Assembly (NCBI GenBank): GCA_045604155.1
Contig: JAZUNN010000059.1
Span: 1 to 24,527, forward strand
Origin: JAISGQ01 sp045604155
Lineage (GTDB): Bacteria; Bacillota; Clostridia; Oscillospirales; Acutalibacteraceae
Direction: 5' to 3'
Length of the DNA: 24,527 nucleotides
Numbering within the stretch: position 1 is the first letter of the stretch; every line of letters starts with the position of its first letter. The notes under the pieces are model-generated. The model was not told the DNA's origin and did no database searches. It saw nothing but the letters and a program-made list of their open reading frames with translations. Positions 1 to 8,747 of this stretch are shown here, piece after piece. The translations under genes were made by a program, and so were the position numbers.

Positions 1-350
1 GTCAGTGGGTGATCTTTGCAATCATGAAGATCGACGCGAAGGAAAACAACGGTTCACCGTCCTTCAACTTCATGAAGCTGGGCAGCGCCCTTGAGGACCC
101 CCTCAATTTCCAGGCATTCATCAACGATGTAAGAGCACATTCTGTATATGACACAGAAGGCGCAATCACAGTAACCACCGATGATGAGCTTCTTACTCTT
201 TCGACCTGTTCCTATGAGCACAGCGACTACAGAACTGTTGTTGTTGCAAGAAAGGTAAGAGCAAATGAAACCATCGATGTTTCCGAAGTCGGCTGGGCAA
301 AGAATCCTGTAATGCCCAAGTCCTGGGGAAAGTGGAAAGGTTCACTCTGA
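1..350 (+). CDS. Class B sortase, C-terminal part (5' end outside window)
   Basis: The reading frame is open from base 3 to the TGA at 348-350 and has no convincing start, so the gene begins upstream. The visible 115 residues look like the C-terminal half of a class B sortase, a membrane-anchored cysteine transpeptidase that cleaves a sorting signal and joins surface proteins to the cell wall or to one another. The hallmark LLTLSTCS carries the catalytic Cys (visible residue 69, codon 207-209). The catalytic Arg follows in DYRTVVVARKVR (visible residue 77, codon 231-233). Upstream, FNF..L..F..F....R..SVYDT fits the region before the active strand in SrtB. The catalytic His and the N-terminal membrane anchor would be outside the window. 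A GTG at base 9 is only an internal codon. No sortase substrate is visible nearby. Confidence 0.8.
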   Translation, partial: QWVIFAIMKIDAKENNGSPSFNFMKLGSALEDPLNFQAFINDVRAHSVYDTEGAITVTTDDELLTLSTCSYEHSDYRTVVVARKVRANETIDVSEVGWAKNPVMPKSWGKWKGSL

Positions 351-360
351 TAAGAAGAAA

Positions 361-396
361 ACACCCTGTATTCGCAAGAATACAGGGTGTTCTTTT
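361..396. terminator. Bidirectional rho-independent terminator
   Basis: A perfect 13-bp inverted repeat (361-373 and 378-390) encloses a GCAA loop. It is followed by TCTTTT on the plus strand and preceded by an A-rich run, so it can act on both strands. It lies between the convergent sortase and alarmone synthetase genes and overlaps the last codons of the latter by only a few bases. Confidence 0.85.
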
Positions 397-1069
397 ATTC
401 CAGAATATTTCTTATGTTCTGCATTTTCAGATCAAGCTCGTTGCTCATTTCAGCACATCTCAGAAGTTCATCGGCTGTTTTTGCTATAAGTTCAGGATCA
501 ACATCCTTTTTGTACCTCATCCTGTGTTCAAGACTTGCCCAGGACTCCATGGCGATAGTTCTGAACTGGACTTCAACTTTGATCAGTTTTTTCTCATCGC
601 AGAGGAAAATAGGTACTTCAACTATCATATGTAAGCTGCGATAACCATTATCTTTCGGGTTTCGGATGTAGTCCTTGATTGCCAGCACTTTTACATCATC
701 CTGCTGAGCAAGACAGTCGGCGAGCATATAGATATCATCGATAAATCCGCAAATAACACGTACACCGGCCACATCATTAAGGTTATTCTCAATGTTAGGT
801 ACACTGAGAGGAAGACCTTTTCTTTCAAGCTTTTCCCTGATGCTGTTCAGGGATTTAAGTCTTGACTTAATATTCGCAATAGGATTTCTTTCGTGCTGCA
901 GAGAAAACTGCTCATCAAGAACACGGAATTTGGTTTCGATTTCGAGTATGGCACAACGATAATATGTCATAAGTGTCTGCGAGCTTTTTACCATTGCAAA
1001 AAGTTCAGAATCTGATTTATCAGAAAGAAAGTCGAGAAACTTCTGAGTTTCGGAAATAGGTTTATCCAT
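395..1069 (-). CDS. relP: Small alarmone synthetase, RelP/YwaC type ((p)ppGpp synthase)
   Basis: A 224-aa stand-alone RelA/SpoT synthetase domain with no hydrolase domain and no C-terminal TGS or ACT regions. Such enzymes transfer pyrophosphate from ATP to GDP or GTP, making (p)ppGpp. Visible motifs are the basic helix IKSRLKSLNSI (67-77), DVAGVRVIC (99-107), DYIRNPKDNGYRSLH (133-147), EVQFRTIAM (166-174) and W..LEH (177-182). The SRLKS..SI..KL.RKG stretch, GVRVIC.FI.DIY and the ~225-aa length resemble Bacillus YwaC (RelP) more than YjbM (RelQ); this is judged from memory of the families. The ATG at 1069 has AAAAGGA about 8 nt upstream. The gene begins 15 nt after the stop of the large activase gene and is probably co-transcribed with it, linking a stress nucleotide to that operon. 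Confidence 0.88.
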   Translation of the reverse strand: MDKPISETQKFLDFLSDKSDSELFAMVKSSQTLMTYYRCAILEIETKFRVLDEQFSLQHERNPIANIKSRLKSLNSIREKLERKGLPLSVPNIENNLNDVAGVRVICGFIDDIYMLADCLAQQDDVKVLAIKDYIRNPKDNGYRSLHMIVEVPIFLCDEKKLIKVEVQFRTIAMESWASLEHRMRYKKDVDPELIAKTADELLRCAEMSNELDLKMQNIRNILE

Positions 1070-1084
1070 GATACGATTCCTTTT

Positions 1085-4000
1085 CTACAGATTTAGTTTT
1101 TCTTTTGCAGAGGAAAGCATGAGTCTTATACGGTTCAGCTGATTAACTTCGCTTGCTCCGGGGTCATAATCGACTGCAATGATATTTGCGTTTGGATATG
1201 CACTTTTAAGCGGCTTTATAACACCTTTGCCAACAACATGATTCGGCAGGCAGGCAAAGGGCTGAATGCATACGATGTTGGGAGTTCCGCTTGTAAGAAG
1301 CTCTATCATTTCTCCTGCAAGGAACCAGCCTTCACCATATTGATTGCCAAGTGAAAGAATGGGCTTGGTGGACTGAGCGACATCGTAAATTGAAACGGGA
1401 GTATCAAAACGGCGGCTTTTTCTCAGTGCTTCGATGGCAGGCTTGCGGAGTGCTTCGACAGCATTTATACCTAATTTTGAAGCTACAGCATAATGCTTCT
1501 TGTAGCCGAGAAAACGGGCTTTGTACTGGTTGCCGAAAAGGCTGTAGTTGAAGAAGTCAAGAAGGTCAGGTACAACGGCTTCAGCACCCTCGGTTTCAAT
1601 AAGCTCAACAAGACGGTTGTTTGCAAGAGGCATATATTTTACAAGTATTTCACCCACAATACCGACTCTGGGTTTTCTGATGCTTTCGTCAATGGGGAAA
1701 GTATCAAAATCATTGACAATCCCCTGACAGACCGATTTGAAGGTGTACGAACTCTTTCTGTTTATAAGCGAATCGATGCAAATATCACGCCACTTGTGAT
1801 GAAGTTCATTTGCAGAGCCGGGAGTCAGTTCATAGGGGCGTACGTGATAAAGACAGCGCATCAGAAGATCTCCGTACACAAGACCGCGAACAGCATCAAG
1901 AAGCATGGAAGGAGTAAAGGAGAAACCTTCATTTTTTTCCATACCGTTTGCATTGAATGAAATGACAGGTATGTGAGATAAACCGGCCTTGTCAAGGGCT
2001 CTGCGAATGAATGCAACATAGTTGCTTGCTCTGCAGCAGCCACCGGTCTGAGTCATTGCAAGAGCCAGCCTGTTCGTATCGTATTTTCCTGAAAGCACAG
2101 CTTCCATAAGCTGACCTACAGCAACAATAGAGGGATAGCAGGCATCATTGTTTACATATTTAAGTCCGGTGTCAATGGCGGAGCGGTTATCATTGTCAAG
2201 AACCACAATGTTGTAACCGTGTTTGTGAAATACGGGTTCAATAATATCAAAATGAATGGGACTCATTTTCGGAGCAAGGATAGTGTAACCTTCGCTGCGC
2301 ATTTTTTTGGTGAATTCAGTTCTGTGATAAGCAGCAGAAACAGGAACAGGCTTTATGTCCTGTTCGTTTCGCATTTTAATTGCCGCAAGAAGGCTTCGGA
2401 TGCGTATCCTTACAGCACCGAGGTTATTGACTTCATCTATCTTAAGAATGGTATAAAGCTTGTTGCTGTTTTCCAGAATTTCGTTGACCTGATCAGAAGT
2501 AACAGCATCAAGACCGCAGCCAAAGGAATTAAGCTGTATAAGCTCAAGATCACTGCGGTTACGGACAAATTCAGCGGCGGAATAAAGTCTTGAATGGAAA
2601 ACCCACTGATCAACAACTCTGAGAGGACGCTCCGGAGAAAAGTTGATTGGAAGACAATCCTCGGAAAATACAGTCAGACCATATGAGGCGATAAGCTCAG
2701 GAATACCGTGGTTGATTTCGGGGTCAATGTGGTAAGGACGTCCTGCAAGGACGATACCGGTTTTTCCGTTTTTTTCCATCTCAGCAAGAAGTCGTGCGCC
2801 TTCTGAGCGGATGTCACTTTTGGCTTTCTGCTGTTCTGTCCATGCAGATGAAACAGCTTTTCTGACTTCTTTTTCCGAAATATTCCATTCCTTTCTGAAT
2901 ACAGGAACAAGTCTGTCTGCAGCAGTTTTTTCGGAAGTAAAAGCGATAAATGGTCTTATGTATCTTACACTTCCGTCTGATACAGCTTCCACATTGTTCT
3001 TAAGATTTTCGGAATAAGAAATGACTATAGGACAGTTAAAATGATTCTGAGCACGGTCAGTTTCCTGGTGTTCAAAGAAAACGCAGGGATGGAAAATTGT
3101 CGTAATTCCGTTGTTTATAAGCCACTGCACGTGTCCGTGAGCCAGTTTTGCGGGATAACATTCAGATTCAGAAGGTATGGATTCCATGCCCAGTTCATAG
3201 ATTTTACGATCGGAAAAAGGGGAGAGGACTGCACGGAAACCAAGGGCTTTGAAGAGCGTTGCCCAGAAAGGATAGTTTTCATAAATATTAAGAACTCTGG
3301 GAATACCTACAGTACCACGATAGGCTTCATCTTCGGAAAGAGGCTCATATTCAAATATTCTGTTTCTCTTATATTCAAACATATTGGGTGCTTTTTCATT
3401 CTGGGTATCTGCACCAAGTCCCTTTTCACATCTGTTGCCGGTTATATGCCTGCGGTTTCCGGGGAAAGTGTTGACAGTAAGCATACAGTTATTCTGACAA
3501 CCCTTACAGCGAGTGCCTTTTGTTGTATATGTAAGAGCAATGATATCATCAAGAGAAATCATGGAGCTTTCCTGACCTTTATAATGCTTACGTGCTATCA
3601 GAGCTGCACCGAAAGCACCCATAAGGCCTGAAATATCCGGGCAGACTGCTTCGGTGCCTGCAACAGATTCAAAAGCTCGGAGTACAGCTTTGTTGTAGAA
3701 TGTACCGCCCTGAACAACGATATGTGAACCAAGTTCAGAGGCATCAGTAAGCTTTATGACCTTGTAAAGCGCATTTTTGATGACAGAATAAGCAAGGCCG
3801 GCAGAAATATCAGAAACATCTGCACCTTCCTTCTGTGCCTGTTTGACATTGGAATTCATAAAAACAGTGCATCTGGTGCCGAGATCAACCGGCTTTTTTG
3901 CAAAAATAGCAAGGTTTGCAAATTCCTCTGCAGTGTAATCAAGTGAATTTGCAAAATTTTCAATAAATGAACCGCAGCCCGAAGAACAGGCTTCATTGAG

Positions 4001-5314
4001 CAGGATATTGTCCACAGCTCCTTTTTTCAACTTTATGCATTTCATGTCCTGGCCGCCGATGTCGAGAATACAATCTACATCAGGATCAAAAAATGCAGCA
4101 GCAGTGCAATGGGCAATGGTTTCTACCTCACCCTCGTCAAGTGAAAAGGCAGATTTAAGCAGTGATTCACCGTAACCGGTAGAGCATGAACGTACAATCT
4201 TTGCACTTGAAGGAAGTTTCGTGCGGAGATCAGCAATGGCTGAAATAGCTGTTTTGATCGGATTTCCCTGATTGTTGGCGTAAAAAGAATATAAAAGTTC
4301 GCCATTTTCTGAAATAAGTGCAAGCTTGGTGGTGGTAGAGCCTGCATCTATACCGAGAAAGCAGCTGCCGCTGTAAGTGGAAATTTCTGCTTTTGGAAGA
4401 ATTGCACGGGAATGTCTGGAAGTAAATAAATCATAATCCTCCTGAGATGAAAACAGAGGATCAAGACGGGGCATTTCATAAGAAACTGCAACACCGTTAC
4501 TTAGCCTTTCAAGAAGTTCAGCAAGACTGATGGGAGAAGCGTCCGATGCCTGCAAAGCGGAGCCTATGGCTGCGAAAAGATGTGAGTTATCGGGATCGAC
4601 TATGTTTTCAGGAGTAAGTTTCAGTGTTCTGATAAATGCCTGTTTCAACTGAGTCATAAAGTGAAGAGGTCCGCCGAGGAATGCGACACATCCACGTATA
4701 GGTTTGCCGCAGGCAAGCCCGGATATGGTCTGATTGACAACCGCCTGAAAAACAGATGCCGCAAGATCCGCCTTTGTGGCACCTTCATTTATAAGCGGCT
4801 GAATATCAGTTTTGGCAAAGACACCGCATCGTGCGGCAATGGGATATATCTGTCTGTATTTTTCTGCTTCTTTGTTCAATCCTTCAGCATCTGTCTGAAG
4901 CAGAGCTGCCATCTGATCGATGAATGAACCGGTGCCGCCTGCACAAATTCCATTCATGCGTTCTTCAAGACCGCCGGTAAAATAAATGATTTTTGCATCC
5001 TCACCACCGAGTTCGATAGCAACATCAGTCTGAGGAGCAAGATTTTTCAGTGCAGCAGCAACAGCGACAACCTCCTGGGTAAAATCAATGTTCAGTGCCT
5101 GACCGAGATTGATAGAACCTGAACCGGTGATTTTAACACGAAGCAGACATTCTCCGGTTATCTCTTTTGCTTCACTGAGAAGATCTGCAAGTGTCTTCTG
5201 AGTCTGTGCAAAATGGCGTCTGTATTTACCGAAAACAATATTGTTTTCATCGTCAAGAAGAACAAGCTTGACTGTGGTTGATCCTATGTCAATTCCTGCT
5301 TTATATTCAATCAT
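1085..5314 (-). CDS. Double-ASKHA 2-hydroxyacyl-CoA dehydratase activase / DUF2229 / HgdB-like fusion
   Basis: A 1409-aa multidomain protein. The first BadF/BadG/HgdC-type ASKHA ATPase (about 3-260) starts with GIDIGSTTVK and has GICAGGTGSF (Cys124) and ARCGVF (Cys163). A second ASKHA unit (about 318-575) has GIDAGSTTTK, ACSSGCGSF (Cys443) and TRCTVF (Cys482). These cysteine pairs hold the inter-subunit [4Fe-4S] cluster in HgdC dimers. A Cys patch CKGCQNNC (603-610) leads into a DUF2229-like region (about 670 onward) and an HgdB-like C-terminal half with TGGCCRASNY. The family uses ATP hydrolysis to drive low-potential electrons to an Fe-S partner; the substrate of these large fusions is not established. 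An upstream GTG (5329) is in frame, but GGGAG at 5323-5327 stands 8 nt before the ATG at 5314, which decides the start. It leads the operon with relP. Confidence 0.88.
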   Translation of the reverse strand: MIEYKAGIDIGSTTVKLVLLDDENNIVFGKYRRHFAQTQKTLADLLSEAKEITGECLLRVKITGSGSINLGQALNIDFTQEVVAVAAALKNLAPQTDVAIELGGEDAKIIYFTGGLEERMNGICAGGTGSFIDQMAALLQTDAEGLNKEAEKYRQIYPIAARCGVFAKTDIQPLINEGATKADLAASVFQAVVNQTISGLACGKPIRGCVAFLGGPLHFMTQLKQAFIRTLKLTPENIVDPDNSHLFAAIGSALQASDASPISLAELLERLSNGVAVSYEMPRLDPLFSSQEDYDLFTSRHSRAILPKAEISTYSGSCFLGIDAGSTTTKLALISENGELLYSFYANNQGNPIKTAISAIADLRTKLPSSAKIVRSCSTGYGESLLKSAFSLDEGEVETIAHCTAAAFFDPDVDCILDIGGQDMKCIKLKKGAVDNILLNEACSSGCGSFIENFANSLDYTAEEFANLAIFAKKPVDLGTRCTVFMNSNVKQAQKEGADVSDISAGLAYSVIKNALYKVIKLTDASELGSHIVVQGGTFYNKAVLRAFESVAGTEAVCPDISGLMGAFGAALIARKHYKGQESSMISLDDIIALTYTTKGTRCKGCQNNCMLTVNTFPGNRRHITGNRCEKGLGADTQNEKAPNMFEYKRNRIFEYEPLSEDEAYRGTVGIPRVLNIYENYPFWATLFKALGFRAVLSPFSDRKIYELGMESIPSESECYPAKLAHGHVQWLINNGITTIFHPCVFFEHQETDRAQNHFNCPIVISYSENLKNNVEAVSDGSVRYIRPFIAFTSEKTAADRLVPVFRKEWNISEKEVRKAVSSAWTEQQKAKSDIRSEGARLLAEMEKNGKTGIVLAGRPYHIDPEINHGIPELIASYGLTVFSEDCLPINFSPERPLRVVDQWVFHSRLYSAAEFVRNRSDLELIQLNSFGCGLDAVTSDQVNEILENSNKLYTILKIDEVNNLGAVRIRIRSLLAAIKMRNEQDIKPVPVSAAYHRTEFTKKMRSEGYTILAPKMSPIHFDIIEPVFHKHGYNIVVLDNDNRSAIDTGLKYVNNDACYPSIVAVGQLMEAVLSGKYDTNRLALAMTQTGGCCRASNYVAFIRRALDKAGLSHIPVISFNANGMEKNEGFSFTPSMLLDAVRGLVYGDLLMRCLYHVRPYELTPGSANELHHKWRDICIDSLINRKSSYTFKSVCQGIVNDFDTFPIDESIRKPRVGIVGEILVKYMPLANNRLVELIETEGAEAVVPDLLDFFNYSLFGNQYKARFLGYKKHYAVASKLGINAVEALRKPAIEALRKSRRFDTPVSIYDVAQSTKPILSLGNQYGEGWFLAGEMIELLTSGTPNIVCIQPFACLPNHVVGKGVIKPLKSAYPNANIIAVDYDPGASEVNQLNRIRLMLSSAKEKLNL

Positions 5315-5353
5315 ACTCTTCACTCCCACTTAAAAACAATAAACAATGTCTTA

Positions 5354-5382
5354 ATGTTAATCCAAGAATTTTGGCGTGTCAA
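5354..5382 (-). promoter_or_regulatory. Sigma-A type promoter for the activase-relP operon
   Basis: On the minus strand, a perfect TTGACA (5382-5377) and TAACAT (5359-5354) are separated by 17 nt. The predicted start of transcription is about 5347, some 30 nt before the ATG at 5314. The match was found by eye and is untested. Confidence 0.6.
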
Positions 5383-5399
5383 TGCAGAAAAAACGAAAA

Positions 5400-5460
5400 A
5401 AATGTGTTGAAAAAATATAAAAAAATTAAATATATCATTTGATATAAAATATTAAATGAT
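5400..5460 (-). terminator. Possible weak AT-rich terminator of the lipoprotein gene
   Basis: TATATCA/TGATATA (5431-5446) forms a 7-bp inverted repeat. On the minus strand it is followed by a T-rich stretch (about 5405-5430), downstream of the lipoprotein stop at 5484. The stem is almost pure A/T, so its strength is doubtful. Confidence 0.3.
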
Positions 5461-5483
5461 GACGTGCGGGATATTGTGTATAT

Positions 5484-6167
5484 TTATTGCCCGGTGAGAA
5501 GAATGTGTAATTTACTGTTCCAGCAGATGAGTTCTGTGATACATTTGTCTGACTTCCAGAGAGAATAATAATCATAGTCAAGTCCGTTGGTGCTTACCTT
5601 GTCCGGAACACCGAATTCATTTGAAATATTCAGTGTCCAGATAACAGGAGTGAAATCAGGGGATATTTCTATGCTTTCCACAAGACCTTCGCTGCTGTAA
5701 TTAAGAATAACATTTTCTTTTTTGTCAAAAAGTGGAAGAGAATATGTTCTTCGTTTTACGATTGCTGTATTTCCTGAAATTATTGTATCCGGGCGACCTT
5801 CACCTATTTCCTCAATTACTTTGAAATCATCAGCACCCAGAAGGGAGGCGAGCTTTTCAAGCTCGCCATTGTCTGTTGAAGTATTGGTGCGTCCGCTGCG
5901 ACCGCCCATTCTGCCGTCTGCGGTATTGGTGCCGTTGGTGGTGTTGTTATCGGTATTGTCGTCTGTAGTTACATCGAAATCAGCAGATGCACTGCCTCCG
6001 ACAACACCGTTGTTGCTGCTGTTGCCTTTGCCGTCGTCAGTTACCTGACCGCTGTTGTTGCTGCCGGTACCCATGTTTCCTTCAACATTTGCATCAGTTG
6101 AGCAGCCGCAGGCGGTAAACATGGCAAGAAGCATAACAGAAATAAGAATAAAGATTACTTTTTTCAT
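5484..6167 (-). CDS. Putative lipoprotein with Asn/Thr/Asp/Gly-rich linker
   Basis: A 227-aa secreted lipoprotein of unknown function. The N-terminus is a type II signal peptide: MKK, a hydrophobic core, then FTAC with Cys20 as the predicted lipidated residue. Residues about 22-105 are low complexity, rich in Asn, Asp, Thr, Ser and Gly, with a short GGRSGR basic patch, and probably act as a flexible tether. The C-terminal half (about 108-227) is a compact, charged domain containing IIEEIGEGRPDT-like and RRTYSLPLFDKKE segments; no family was recognised. The ATG at 6167 is chosen because the signal peptide begins there and GGAGG lies about 10 nt upstream. An in-frame ATG 15 codons earlier would spoil the signal peptide. 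The gene stands alone, convergent with nothing and divergent from iorA. Confidence 0.75.
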   Translation of the reverse strand: MKKVIFILISVMLLAMFTACGCSTDANVEGNMGTGSNNSGQVTDDGKGNSSNNGVVGGSASADFDVTTDDNTDNNTTNGTNTADGRMGGRSGRTNTSTDNGELEKLASLLGADDFKVIEEIGEGRPDTIISGNTAIVKRRTYSLPLFDKKENVILNYSSEGLVESIEISPDFTPVIWTLNISNEFGVPDKVSTNGLDYDYYSLWKSDKCITELICWNSKLHILLTGQ

Positions 6168-6303
6168 ATTAAAATAGCCTCCGAGATTATTATAAAAATC
6201 AATGGCGTACATTGATTTCGTTGTTTATTATTTACCTTAGATAAAAAGTAATTTAAGAAAAATAATGGAATGGAAATCTTTTGTTTTAATTTGATGAAAG
6301 CTA

Positions 6304-6332
6304 TTGAAAGATACTGATAAATAAAGTAAAAT
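6304..6332 (+). promoter_or_regulatory. Sigma-A type promoter for iorA-iorB-paaK
   Basis: TTGAAA (6304-6309), a 17-nt spacer and TAAAAT (6327-6332) lie 37 nt before the iorA start in an AT-rich divergent spacer. No operator was recognised. Confidence 0.65.
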
Positions 6333-6369
6333 TAATAATTATAGCAAAACCTGAAAGAGGGGATATTCC

Positions 6370-8163
6370 TTGCAAAAGCAATTTCTTATGGGTAATGAGG
6401 CTGCTGCACTGGGCGCACTTCACGCAGGGGTGAAGTTTGTATCAGGCTATCCCGGCACACCCTCAACCGAAATACTTGAAACTGTTGCAAAAAAGAACGA
6501 CGGCAGTGTGTATGTAGAATGGTCAGTAAATGAAAAAGCAGCACTTGAGGTAGCTGCAGGCGCTTCCTATGCAGGCGCACGCACACTTGTGACAATGAAG
6601 CAGGTCGGACTTAATGTAGCTTCCGATCCGCTCATGAGCCTTGCATATGTTGGCGTAAAAGGCGGTATGGTAATCGTATCCGCTGATGACCCCGGTCCCA
6701 TTTCATCACAGACCGAGCAGGATACACGCCATTTTGCACAGTTTTCAAAGCTTCCCTGCTTTGATCCTTCCTCTCCCGAGGAATGCTACGAAATGATGAA
6801 AGACGCTTTTGAGCTTTCCGAAAAGCTGGGTACTCCCGTACTGTTCAGACCCACTACAAGAGTCTGCCACGGCTGTGCATCTGTCGAAGTGGAGGATTCT
6901 CCCAAGGCATATCCTGCACCTGAAGGCTTTATAAAGGATACAATGCGCTGGGTCATATTCCCCAGAACATCCTATCTCAATCATATAAAGATTGAAAAGC
7001 GCAATGAAGAGCTTAAAGCTACTCTTTCCGAATATAGATTCAACAGCTTTGAAAAGGGAACAAGGAAGGGCATTGCAACAGGCGGCATTTCATACGCATA
7101 CATGGAAGAAGCCCTTGCAGATGTTGCAGATAAACCCTCTGTGCTGAGAATTGCAACACCTCATCCGTTCCCCGAGAAGCTTGCACTTGAATTCCTTCAG
7201 AATGTGGACGAAGTTCTTGCTTTTGAAGAACTTGATCCCGTTATTGAAAAAGAGCTTGTATATCTCTGCGGTAAATATAATCTCAACGTAAATATTAGAG
7301 GCAAGCTTACAGGTGATAACGTGCCTGCAGGTGAAAACTCTGTGGAGTCTGCAAAGAATGTACTTAATAAGTGCTTTGGTCTGACCGACGGAGCAAACGA
7401 AGCTTCCGAGCTTCCCGCACTTCCTGTTAGACCTCCCGTTCTTTGTGCAGGCTGTCCTCACAGAGCATCATTCTATGCTGTAAAGAAGGCCGCAAAGGGC
7501 AGAAAGGCTGTTTTCAGCGGCGATATAGGCTGCTATACCCTCGGCAACGCACAGCCTCTTGATATGGTAGATACCTGCCTTTGCATGGGGGCTGACGTAA
7601 CTATAGCTCAGGGTCTGCACAGAATTGAGCCTGATGCGGTGAATTTCTCCTTTATCGGTGACTCAACTTTCTTTGCATCGGGCATGACAGGCGTTGTAAA
7701 CGCAATTTACAATCAGACCGATATTGTCCTTGTGGTTCTTGATAACTCTACAACTGCAATGACAGGTCAGCAGCCTCACCCCGGTACAGGCAAGACCATG
7801 ATGGGAAGCATTTCCGAAAAGGTAAGCATTGAAAATGTGCTTCGTGGAATGGGTGTTGAACATATTGAAACAGTAAATCCCTTTGATCATAAAGCAACCG
7901 TTGAAGCAGTAAAAACTGCCATGGACAAAACCGGTGTCAGAGCGCTTATTCTCCGTGCACCGTGCATTGCAGTAAGCAAGGGCAACGCACCATACACAGT
8001 TGATGCAGAAAAATGCGTAAACTGCAAGATGTGCATAAAGGAGCTTGGCTGTCCTGCTATTGCAATCAGTGACGGCAAGGTGCAGATAGAGCCTTCTCTC
8101 TGCCGAGGCTGCGACCTTTGCGCACAGATTTGCCCCACCAAGGCAATAGAGAAAGGAGAATAA
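6370..8163 (+). CDS. iorA: Indolepyruvate:ferredoxin oxidoreductase, alpha subunit
   Basis: A 597-aa subunit of IOR, which oxidatively decarboxylates aryl-pyruvates (indole-, phenyl-, hydroxyphenylpyruvate) to aryl-acetyl-CoA, reducing ferredoxin; it can also run in the reverse, carboxylating direction. YPGTPSTE (27-34) marks the N-terminal pyrimidine-type domain. CAGCPHR (359-365), GDIGCYTLG (384-392), GDSTFFASG (430-438) and LDNSTTAMTGQQPHPGTG (457-474) form the thiamine-diphosphate and Mg site. Two [4Fe-4S] motifs close the protein: Cys549, 552, 555 and 561, and Cys578, 581, 584 and 588. The start is a rare TTG supported by AGGGG at 6358-6362, 7 nt upstream; the next ATG (6388) lacks a ribosome site. 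It is the first gene of the iorA-iorB-paaK operon, and cytoplasmic. Confidence 0.96.
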   Translation: MQKQFLMGNEAAALGALHAGVKFVSGYPGTPSTEILETVAKKNDGSVYVEWSVNEKAALEVAAGASYAGARTLVTMKQVGLNVASDPLMSLAYVGVKGGMVIVSADDPGPISSQTEQDTRHFAQFSKLPCFDPSSPEECYEMMKDAFELSEKLGTPVLFRPTTRVCHGCASVEVEDSPKAYPAPEGFIKDTMRWVIFPRTSYLNHIKIEKRNEELKATLSEYRFNSFEKGTRKGIATGGISYAYMEEALADVADKPSVLRIATPHPFPEKLALEFLQNVDEVLAFEELDPVIEKELVYLCGKYNLNVNIRGKLTGDNVPAGENSVESAKNVLNKCFGLTDGANEASELPALPVRPPVLCAGCPHRASFYAVKKAAKGRKAVFSGDIGCYTLGNAQPLDMVDTCLCMGADVTIAQGLHRIEPDAVNFSFIGDSTFFASGMTGVVNAIYNQTDIVLVVLDNSTTAMTGQQPHPGTGKTMMGSISEKVSIENVLRGMGVEHIETVNPFDHKATVEAVKTAMDKTGVRALILRAPCIAVSKGNAPYTVDAEKCVNCKMCIKELGCPAIAISDGKVQIEPSLCRGCDLCAQICPTKAIEKGE

Positions 8164-8165
8164 GA

Positions 8166-8735
8166 ATGAAGACCGATATTTTACTTTGCGGAGTAGGCGG
8201 TCAGGGAACTGTTCTTGCCTCCAGACTTCTTGCTTTTATATTCATGGAAAAGGGACTTAATGTCCGTACAGCCGAGACCATCGGTATGGCTCAGCGAGGC
8301 GGCTGTGTTGTTTCTCATATGAGAGCAGGGGAGAAGATAGCATCTCCCATGATACCTAAGAAAGGCGCAGATGTTATAATTGCCTTTGAGCCTGCAGAAG
8401 CCGTAAGATGTATTGATTATCTTAAAGACGGCGGTACCGTTATTGTAAATAAAAAAGCCGTAAAACCCGTAACTGCAACACTTGGCGGTTCGGATTACGA
8501 CGGTGTCAGCGAAATTGAATTCCTTAAAAACAAAGCGAAAAATATCCTTGTAATAGACGGCGATGCTGTATGTGCTAAGTGCGGCAGTGCAAAGGTTCTT
8601 AATACAGTTCTTCTTGCAGCAGCGGTAAAGAGCGGTAAGATAGGAATTTCCGAGGATGAATTCAAGGACGCAATAAAGAAAATGCTTCCCGAAAGATTTA
8701 TAGAGCTCAATCTCAAAGCAGTAGAAGCAGTTTAA
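8166..8735 (+). CDS. iorB: Indolepyruvate:ferredoxin oxidoreductase, beta subunit
   Basis: A 189-aa gamma-type 2-oxoacid oxidoreductase domain that pairs with IorA to complete the enzyme. GVGGQG (9-14) is the conserved glycine loop at the N-terminus of this domain. GMAQRGG (40-46) followed by VVSHMR is the second family signature. The usual length is about 190 aa. The ATG at 8166 follows the iorA stop by 2 nt, and AGGAG (8154-8158) inside the iorA 3' end gives a 7-nt spacing, so translation is probably coupled. An in-frame upstream extension into iorA lacks both homology and a ribosome site. Confidence 0.95.
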   Translation: MKTDILLCGVGGQGTVLASRLLAFIFMEKGLNVRTAETIGMAQRGGCVVSHMRAGEKIASPMIPKKGADVIIAFEPAEAVRCIDYLKDGGTVIVNKKAVKPVTATLGGSDYDGVSEIEFLKNKAKNILVIDGDAVCAKCGSAKVLNTVLLAAAVKSGKIGISEDEFKDAIKKMLPERFIELNLKAVEAV

Positions 8736-8747
8736 GGAGTTATCAAT

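Noticed and set aside
5875..6100. Asn/Gly/Thr codon repeats in the first lipoprotein as a possible tandem repeat
   Set aside because: No fixed repeat unit is visible; it is ordinary low-complexity linker DNA.
8118..8165. Upstream extension of iorB into iorA
   Set aside because: It overlaps the ferredoxin motif of iorA, lacks a ribosome site, and the standard IorB start is at 8166.
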